Of a DNA stretch of 57,409 nt, positions 52,324 to 57,409 are shown in pieces. Source of the stretch: Paracidovorax oryzae ATCC 19882. GTDB lineage: Bacteria; Pseudomonadota; Gammaproteobacteria; Burkholderiales; Burkholderiaceae_C. How positions within the stretch are numbered: position 1 is the first letter of the stretch; each line of letters begins with the position of its first letter. The translations under genes were made by a program, and so were the position numbers. The stretch lies in contig NZ_JMKU01000028.1 of the NCBI RefSeq assembly GCF_000687165.1, positions 1 through 57,409 on the forward strand, in the 5' to 3' direction. Below the pieces are notes generated by a model that worked only from the letters and a program-made list of their open reading frames with translations, was not told where the DNA came from and did not search any database.

Positions 52324-54255
52324 ATGCCTTCATCCGCCACCGCCGCCGCGCCGCTGCCCACCGCAGCCGAACCCGATCCGAAGGCCGCTGCCGGCGCACG
52401 GGCTCCCAGCCTTTCCCTGGCTGCCTGGCGGCAATTCATGGCCGTCGCCAAGCCCTACTGGCTGGGCGACCGCAAGGTCGCGGCCTGGGCGCTGCTGGGC
52501 CTGCTGATCCTGCTCATGCTGCTGGAAACGCACCTGGCCGTGCGCCTCATCGACCGAACGGGGGAGATGACCTCCGCGCTGGCGGCACAGGACCGTGACC
52601 GCTTCTGGGACGCCGTGCGCAGCTGCCTCACCGTGCTGGCCTTCGCCGTGCCGGTCTATGCCTTCTACTACTACATGCGCGATGCGTTCGCGAACCACTG
52701 GCGCCTCTGGCTGACCCACCGTTTCCTGGACGGCTACCTCGGGCGCCGCCGCTACTACGAGCTGAATGCGGAAGGCACGGTGGACAACCCGGACCAGCGC
52801 ATCAGCGAGGACATCAACAGCTTCACCGGCCGCTCCACGCATTTCCTGCTGATCTTCATCGGCGCCATGATGCAGCTGGTGGCGTTCAGCGCGGTGCTGT
52901 GGTCCATCTCGCAGACGCTGGTCGCTTTCCTCGCGGTATATGCGCTCGTGGGCACGGTGGTGGCGCTCTACGTGTTCGGCGCCCCGCTCATCCGGCTGAA
53001 CTTCTGGCAGCTGCGGCGCGAGGCGGATTTCCGCTTCGGGTTGATGCGGCTGCGGGAGAACGCCGAATCCATCGCGTTCTACCGCGGCGAGGCGCAGGAG
53101 CGCGCCCAGCTGGACCGCAGCTTCCAGGCCGTATTCAACAACTACGCCCGCCTCATCAAGCGCCAGCGCTCGCTGAACCTGTTCCAGCGGGCCTTCAGCC
53201 AGCTCACCCTGGTCATCCCCAGCATCATCCTGGCCGATGCGGTGCTCTCGGGCGACATGGAAGTGGGCCGCGCCATCCAGGCCGGCGGCGCTTTCGCCGC
53301 GGTGCTGGCCTCGGTGTCGCTGATCGTGGACAACTTCGAAAGCCTGAGCCGCTTCGTCGCGGGCATCGGCCGGCTCGACACGCTGCGCCAGGCCCTGCTG
53401 GAAACGCCCACGGAGCGCGGCACGCCCGAGCCCATGGAGCCGGAGGCCGCCGCCGCCGCACGCCGGCAGCGCCGCGAACAACGCCGCGAGCAGCGCCGTG
53501 CACGCCGGCGGGGCGGCGCCCCGTCCGCCAGCGCGGCGGCAGCCGCTCCGGTGGCCGAGCTGTCCCCGGAGACATGTGGCGAGATCGAGGCCCGGGAGGG
53601 CGAGCGGTTCGCCGTCGAAGGGCTGGACCTCTACACGCCACGCTTCTCGCGCCTGCTGGTGCGCGATCTTTCCCTGGACCTGCAGCCCGGCGACGCGCTG
53701 CTCATCACCGGTGCCAGCGGCTGCGGCAAGAGTTCGCTGCTGCGCGCCCTGGCCGGCCTGTGGCGCGACGGCCGGGGCGTGGTGCACCATCCACCGATGG
53801 ACAGCGTGTTCTTTCTGCCGCAGCGGCCCTACATGCAGCCGGGCACGTTGCGCAGCCAGATGATCTATCCCGCCCGCGACACCGATCTTGCGGACGCGCA
53901 ACTGCTGGAAGTGCTCGACGCCGTGCACCTGCCCGACCTCGCCGGCCGCGTCGGGGGCCTGGACGCCGTACGCGACTGGGAAAAGGAGCTGTCCATCGGC
54001 GAGCAGCAGCGGCTGGCGTTCGCGCGGGTGCTGGTGCGGCAGCCCCGCACCGTCATCCTCGACGAGGCCACCAGCGCGCTGGACAGCGCCAACGAGGCTG
54101 CCCTCTACGAGCGCGTGCGCGCCAGCGGGGCATCGGTCATCAGCATCGCGCACCGGCCGGCCGTGCTGGCCCACCACACCCACGTGCTGGTGCTCGCGGG
54201 CGACGGAGGATGGTCCCTGCACCCCGCGGAGGGCTTCCGGTTCGACGAGGGCTGA
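52324..54255 (+). CDS. SbmA/YddA-like ABC transporter (fused membrane and ATPase domains)
   Basis: This 643-aa protein fuses an SbmA/BacA-type membrane domain (about 45-350; YFYYMRD-like [40 protein letters not shown]) to an ABC ATPase (about 430-640). Walker A is GASGCGKSS, the signature is [15 protein letters not shown] and Walker B is [13 protein letters not shown] very Arg-rich linker ([20 protein letters not shown], about 378-397) joins them. Homologues such as YddA and Rv1819c move peptides or vitamin B12-like compounds. ATG 52324 is used; GTG 52288 would add 12 residues and neither has a clear ribosome binding site. Confidence 0.88.
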   Translation: MPSSATAAAPLPTAAEPDPKAAAGARAPSLSLAAWRQFMAVAKPYWLGDRKVAAWALLGLLILLMLLETHLAVRLIDRTGEMTSALAAQDRDRFWDAVRSCLTVLAFAVPVYAFYYYMRDAFANHWRLWLTHRFLDGYLGRRRYYELNAEGTVDNPDQRISEDINSFTGRSTHFLLIFIGAMMQLVAFSAVLWSISQTLVAFLAVYALVGTVVALYVFGAPLIRLNFWQLRREADFRFGLMRLRENAESIAFYRGEAQERAQLDRSFQAVFNNYARLIKRQRSLNLFQRAFSQLTLVIPSIILADAVLSGDMEVGRAIQAGGAFAAVLASVSLIVDNFESLSRFVAGIGRLDTLRQALLETPTERGTPEPMEPEAAAAARRQRREQRREQRRARRRGGAPSASAAAAAPVAELSPETCGEIEAREGERFAVEGLDLYTPRFSRLLVRDLSLDLQPGDALLITGASGCGKSSLLRALAGLWRDGRGVVHHPPMDSVFFLPQRPYMQPGTLRSQMIYPARDTDLADAQLLEVLDAVHLPDLAGRVGGLDAVRDWEKELSIGEQQRLAFARVLVRQPRTVILDEATSALDSANEAALYERVRASGASVISIAHRPAVLAHHTHVLVLAGDGGWSLHPAEGFRFDEG

Positions 54256-54273
54256 AACACGCCGGTGCCTCGC

Positions 54274-54756
54274 TCAGGCGGCTTCCGGTTGCGCGGCCTC
54301 CAGCACCAGGGCCGTGGCCACGTGCGCGTCCATGCTCAGCAGCCGCTTGCGCATGCACAGCACGGCCTTGTCCTTCGACAGCAGGATGGCGCGGTGGGCC
54401 GCCGCGAGGTCGATGAACTTCTGGTCATCTGCGTCCTTGCAGACATAGGCCACGCGCGGCGCGATCTCCACCAGGCGCGCCTGGGCATCGAACGCCGCGA
54501 GCACCTGCGCGGCATCCACCCGGTAGAAGTCCATGCGCTCCACGATGTGCGCGTAGGCCAGCACGCGCTCGAGCTCGTCGCGCATGACCTGCGTGGCGAT
54601 CCATGCCAGCCGGCCCTGGGCGAGCAATTGCCGCAGCGGCCCCGTGCGCGGATCGGAAAAGATCAGCAGGTCCAGGACCACGTTGGTGTCCACCACCACG
54701 CAGCGCACCGGTTCGCCCTCCGCTGCCTGCGCGGGCAGCCGCAGCTCAACCGGCAT
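54274..54756 (-). CDS. PIN-domain putative ribonuclease
   Basis: The 160-aa frame is set at ATG 54756, overlapping the RNA methyltransferase gene by 11 bases; ATG 54801 would give 175 aa. The PIN fold is clear: CVVVDTNVVLDLLIF at the N-terminus, TQVMRDELERVLAYAHIV, and CKDADDQKFIDLAAAHRAIL, which supply the three or four acidic metal-binding residues. PIN proteins cut single-stranded RNA, often as toxins. No antitoxin gene is adjacent. This subfamily (DUF, COG1569-like) is usually a chromosomal single gene, so a toxin role is not assumed. Confidence 0.82.
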   Translation of the reverse strand: MPVELRLPAQAAEGEPVRCVVVDTNVVLDLLIFSDPRTGPLRQLLAQGRLAWIATQVMRDELERVLAYAHIVERMDFYRVDAAQVLAAFDAQARLVEIAPRVAYVCKDADDQKFIDLAAAHRAILLSKDKAVLCMRKRLLSMDAHVATALVLEAAQPEAA

Positions 54757-56071
54757 GGTCCCCGCCCGCATCCGCCGCGCGTCCGGGGCCGGCAGGCGCA
54801 TCCGCCGGCGGCGGCGCAGCGCCCTCCGCCCGCTGGCGCACGGCGCCCTGCACCATGTCGAAACGGAACAGCCGGCATTCGATCGGCCCGTTCCACATCG
54901 GCACGCGGCGCGATTCCTTCAGGCGCATCTTGCCGGGCAGCTTCAGGTCGGGCGTGAGCATCCAGGCCTGCCAGCCTGCGTAATGCTTCTTCCAGTGCGC
55001 GGCCAGTTGCAGGAAGAAATCCCCGCCATCCTCGGTCTGCGCGGTCTCCCGGCCGGCACGCTCGACCACGCCCATGCGCTCCCGCGCGCTGCGCCCCGCC
55101 GTGCCGGCCGCGGCAATGCGCTCGCCATAGGGCGGATTGAGCAGCATCACGCCGGGCCGGTCGCCGGGCGGCATGCGCTGCAGTGCATCCCCGCCGCGCA
55201 ACTGCACCGCCTGGGCAACACCCGCGCGCTCGGCATTGCGTTGCGCGAAATCCACCATGCGGTGAGACACATCGCTGCCGAACACCGGTACGGCGGCCGG
55301 CACGATGCCGCCTTCCGCTTCCTCGCGCAGAGCATTCCAGACGTGCGCCTGGAAGGGCAGCAGTTTCTCGAAGGCGAAGCGCCGGTGCAGGCCCGGGGGA
55401 ATGCGGCAGGCCATCTGCGCGGCCTCGATGGCGATCGTGCCGCTGCCGCAGCAGGGGTCGTACAGCGGCATGGGCGCGTCGCCCAGCGGATCCCAGCCGC
55501 TGGCGGCGATCATGGCCGCGGCGAGCGTCTCCTTGAGCGGCGCATCCCCCTTGTCCTCCCGCCAGCCGCGCTTGAACAGCGGCTCGCCCGAGGTGTCGAT
55601 ATAGACCGTGGCCTGGTCCGTGGTGAGGTGCAGGTGGATGCGCACGTCCGGCCGCTGCGTGTCCACATCGGGCCGCACGCCGCCGGCTTTCGCGCGGAAA
55701 CGGTCGGCGACCGCGTCCTTCACGCGCAACGCCGCGAAGTTCAGGCTCTGGAGCGGGCTGTGCTGGGCAGTGACGTCGATGCGGAAGCTCTGGCGCGGGG
55801 TGAACCAGATCTCCCAGGCGATCCCGGACGCGATGGCGTAGAGATCGTTCTCGGAGCGGTACATCCGCTCGGCCAGGTGCACCAGCACCCGTTGCGCGAG
55901 GCGGCTGTGGAGGTTCAGCCGCAGCGCTTCGCGCCACGACGCACGGGCCATCACGCCGCCGCGCCCCGTGAGCAGGTCGTGGCCCGTCAGGCCGGTAATG
56001 CCATGGACTTCGTCGGCCAGGAAGCCTTCCACGCCGGCGGCGCAAGGCAGAAAAATTTGCAGTGAATTCAT
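54746..56071 (-). CDS. rlmL: THUMP-domain class I SAM RNA methyltransferase (RlmL N-terminal type)
   Basis: This 441-aa protein has an N-terminal THUMP RNA-binding domain (about 50-165, LNLHSRLAQRVLVHLAERMY) and a Rossmann methyltransferase domain with FKRGWREDKGDAPLKETLAA, LYDPCCGSGTIAIEAAQMAC and the catalytic LLNPPYGER. It corresponds to the RlmL half of E. coli RlmKL, which makes m2G2445 in 23S rRNA; the RlmK half is absent, as is usual in betaproteobacteria. A Pro/Ala-rich tail of about 35 residues overlaps the PIN gene. The start is ATG 56071. Confidence 0.9.
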   Translation of the reverse strand: MNSLQIFLPCAAGVEGFLADEVHGITGLTGHDLLTGRGGVMARASWREALRLNLHSRLAQRVLVHLAERMYRSENDLYAIASGIAWEIWFTPRQSFRIDVTAQHSPLQSLNFAALRVKDAVADRFRAKAGGVRPDVDTQRPDVRIHLHLTTDQATVYIDTSGEPLFKRGWREDKGDAPLKETLAAAMIAASGWDPLGDAPMPLYDPCCGSGTIAIEAAQMACRIPPGLHRRFAFEKLLPFQAHVWNALREEAEGGIVPAAVPVFGSDVSHRMVDFAQRNAERAGVAQAVQLRGGDALQRMPPGDRPGVMLLNPPYGERIAAAGTAGRSARERMGVVERAGRETAQTEDGGDFFLQLAAHWKKHYAGWQAWMLTPDLKLPGKMRLKESRRVPMWNGPIECRLFRFDMVQGAVRQRAEGAAPPPADAPAGPGRAADAGGDHAG

Positions 56072-56153
56072 AACGCAGGCGAGAGGATACGCCTTGCGGC
56101 AAATGCAATCCTCCGCCGTTATTTTTCCACCTTGCAGAACGGATGTTTCATTC

Positions 56154-56171
56154 TGTTGATAAAGTTCAACA
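56154..56171. promoter_or_regulatory. Inverted repeat upstream of the second chemoreceptor gene
   Basis: TGTTGA/TCAACA with a 6-nt spacer lies in an AT-richer stretch between the divergent methyltransferase and chemoreceptor genes, 56 nt before the chemoreceptor ATG. It could be an operator; there is no further support. Confidence 0.35.
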
Positions 56172-56227
56172 ATAGACGATAACCCGGCGATCACCCTTCC
56201 CACAGGCCTTCCTTTTGGAGTCCGTCG

Positions 56228-57409
56228 ATGTTCCACAGCCTTCGCGCCCGCCTCATCGGGATCTGCATCGCCATCACCGCCCTGTCGCTCATCGCCCTGG
56301 CGCTGGCCACCTTCTTCGTCGTGCGGGGCAACACGCTTTCGGGCCTGGACGACCGCATCGGGCAGCTCACGCGCCTGCATGCCAGCGAACTCGCCGAATG
56401 GGTCAAGGAGAAGCAGCGCATCACCTCCTCGCTGAAGACCGCCGTCGGCCAGGCCGAGCCGGTGCCCTTCCTGCTGGCAGCCAAGCAGGCCGGCGCGTTC
56501 GACGACACCTATTTCGTCTATGCCGACAAGCGCAACATCTTCGCGCACCCCATGCCGGAGGGCTATGACGGCACCGCGCGCCCCTGGTACAGGCAGGCGG
56601 TGCAGACCGGCGGACCGGCCCTCACGCCCGCCTACGTGGACGCCAGCACCGGCAAGCTCACCATCAGCTTCGTCGAGCCCGTCGGCCCTGCCGGCCAGCC
56701 CACGGCCGTCATCGGCACCGACATGCACCTGGACACCGTGACCCGCAAGGTCAACGCGATCCACCCCATGGAGAAGAGCTTCGCCTTCCTCCTGGACGGA
56801 CAGGGCAACATCCTCGCCCACGCCAAAGCCGAACTGGCCCTGAAGCCCGTCACGGCCATCTCCCCGGCCCTGGACGGCGCACAGCTCGCGCGGCTCGCTT
56901 CGGACGGCGGACGTGCCGACATCTCCATCGACGGCGCCCCCACCATGCTCTACGCCGCGAAGGTGGAAGGCACGCCCTGGATCCTGGCCATCGCCATCGA
57001 CCGCGCCGAGGCCACCCGCCCCGTGCGCGAACTCCTCAACGTCGCCATCGCCATCACCGTGCTGTGCGTGCTCGCCGCCGTCGGCCTGCTCACCTACGCC
57101 GTCAGCCGCCAGTTGCGCCGCCTCGCCGTCGTGCGCGACGCCCTGGAGGACATCGCCTCCGGCGAAGGCGACCTCACCCGCCGCCTCGACACCCACGGCA
57201 GCGACGAGCTCACCCAGATCGCCCGCGCATTCAACCACTTCGTGGACAAGATCGCCGCCGTCCTCGTGCGCATCCGCGCCTCCGCCGAATCCGTGCGCCT
57301 GGCCACCAGCGAGATCGCCAGCGGCAACCAGGACCTCTCCGGCCGCACCGAGCAGCAGGCCAGCTCCCTGGAAGAAACCGCCGCCGCCATGGAGCAGCTC
57401 ACCGCCACC
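56228..57409 (+). CDS. Methyl-accepting chemotaxis protein with Cache sensor (partial, cut by window end)
   Basis: The frame starts at ATG 56228 (GGAG 7 nt upstream) and is open to the window edge, 394 residues. A membrane helix (about 8-32) is followed by a periplasmic double-Cache sensor (about 35-270: DTYFVYADKRNIFAHPMPEG, YDGTARPWYRQAVQTGGPAL, VIGTDMHLDTVTRKV), a second helix (about 262-285), HAMP (RRLAVVRDALEDIASGEGDL) and the beginning of the signalling domain (SGRTEQQASSLEETAAAMEQ). dCache receptors often sense amino acids or organic acids. Confidence 0.93.
   Translation, partial: MFHSLRARLIGICIAITALSLIALALATFFVVRGNTLSGLDDRIGQLTRLHASELAEWVKEKQRITSSLKTAVGQAEPVPFLLAAKQAGAFDDTYFVYADKRNIFAHPMPEGYDGTARPWYRQAVQTGGPALTPAYVDASTGKLTISFVEPVGPAGQPTAVIGTDMHLDTVTRKVNAIHPMEKSFAFLLDGQGNILAHAKAELALKPVTAISPALDGAQLARLASDGGRADISIDGAPTMLYAAKVEGTPWILAIAIDRAEATRPVRELLNVAIAITVLCVLAAVGLLTYAVSRQLRRLAVVRDALEDIASGEGDLTRRLDTHGSDELTQIARAFNHFVDKIAAVLVRIRASAESVRLATSEIASGNQDLSGRTEQQASSLEETAAAMEQLTAT

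Noticed and set aside
54274-54756. PIN-domain gene as the toxin of a toxin-antitoxin pair
   Set aside because: No small antitoxin-like gene lies next to it; the neighbours are an ABC transporter and an RNA methyltransferase.
56158-56185. Sigma-28 type promoter (TAAA ... GACGATAA) before the chemoreceptor gene
   Set aside because: The spacing between the two parts is 11 nt rather than the expected 15.

Overview
The window comes from a high-GC betaproteobacterium, most likely a plant-pathogenic member of the Comamonadaceae in the Acidovorax/Paracidovorax (A. avenae/A. citrulli) group. The evidence is a group II hrp/hrc type III secretion system (T3SS) of the Xanthomonas/Ralstonia kind, its regulators hrpG and hrpX, textbook PIP-box promoters (TTCGB-N15-TTCGB with a YANNNT -10 box 30-31 nt downstream), two harpins, plant cell-wall lyases, and typical betaproteobacterial housekeeping neighbours. 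The species name is inference; the sequence was not compared with any database.

Positions 1-26262 are the hrp region. From the left: the end of a small helical protein, a small membrane protein, then hrpB1-hrpB2-hrcJ-hrpB4-hrpB5-hrcN as a tightly coupled plus-strand operon. Facing it is a four-gene minus-strand operon from its own PIP promoter: two small chaperone-like genes, a 571-aa secreted-type protein with hydrophobic segments, and an unknown 161-aa protein. Next are a 16-repeat leucine-rich-repeat protein (plus), then a minus-strand block of hrpB7-hrcT, a glycine-rich harpin and a HrpW-like harpin/pectate lyase. hrpB7-hrcT is divergent from hrcU-hrcV-hpaP-hrcQ-hrcR-hrcS-hpaA-hpaB, with back-to-back PIP promoters between them. 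hrpG and hrpX are divergent around an AT-richer 0.5 kb. The secretin hrcC, hrcD and an intact pilin gene are not in the window. The hrpB operon is split: hrpB7-hrcT lies about 10 kb from hrcN and on the other strand.

Positions 26263-36426 are core metabolism: chorismate mutase and trpE with a Trp-codon leader peptide, a chalcone-isomerase-like secreted protein, gph, a small periplasmic protein, rpe, apaG, a large membrane protein of the so-called recombinase Gcr family, a CPA2 antiporter and a YbdK-type ligase.

Positions 36427-57409 are mixed accessory and housekeeping genes: a LysR regulator divergent from an FMN hydroxy-acid dehydrogenase and a Bug-type binding protein; an OmpA-like lipoprotein; thiL; a PL10-type pectate lyase lipoprotein; a DUF4139 protein; pgpA and a CinA-C amidase; a chemoreceptor; a SulP transporter; a UPF0149/SEC-C protein; a kinase-fold protein; an SbmA/YddA-like ABC transporter; a PIN-domain protein; a THUMP RNA methyltransferase; and a second chemoreceptor cut by the window end. 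thiL and pgpA are usually neighbours in related genomes, and here the lyase and DUF4139 genes sit between them. No rRNA, tRNA, insertion sequence or CRISPR array was recognised.
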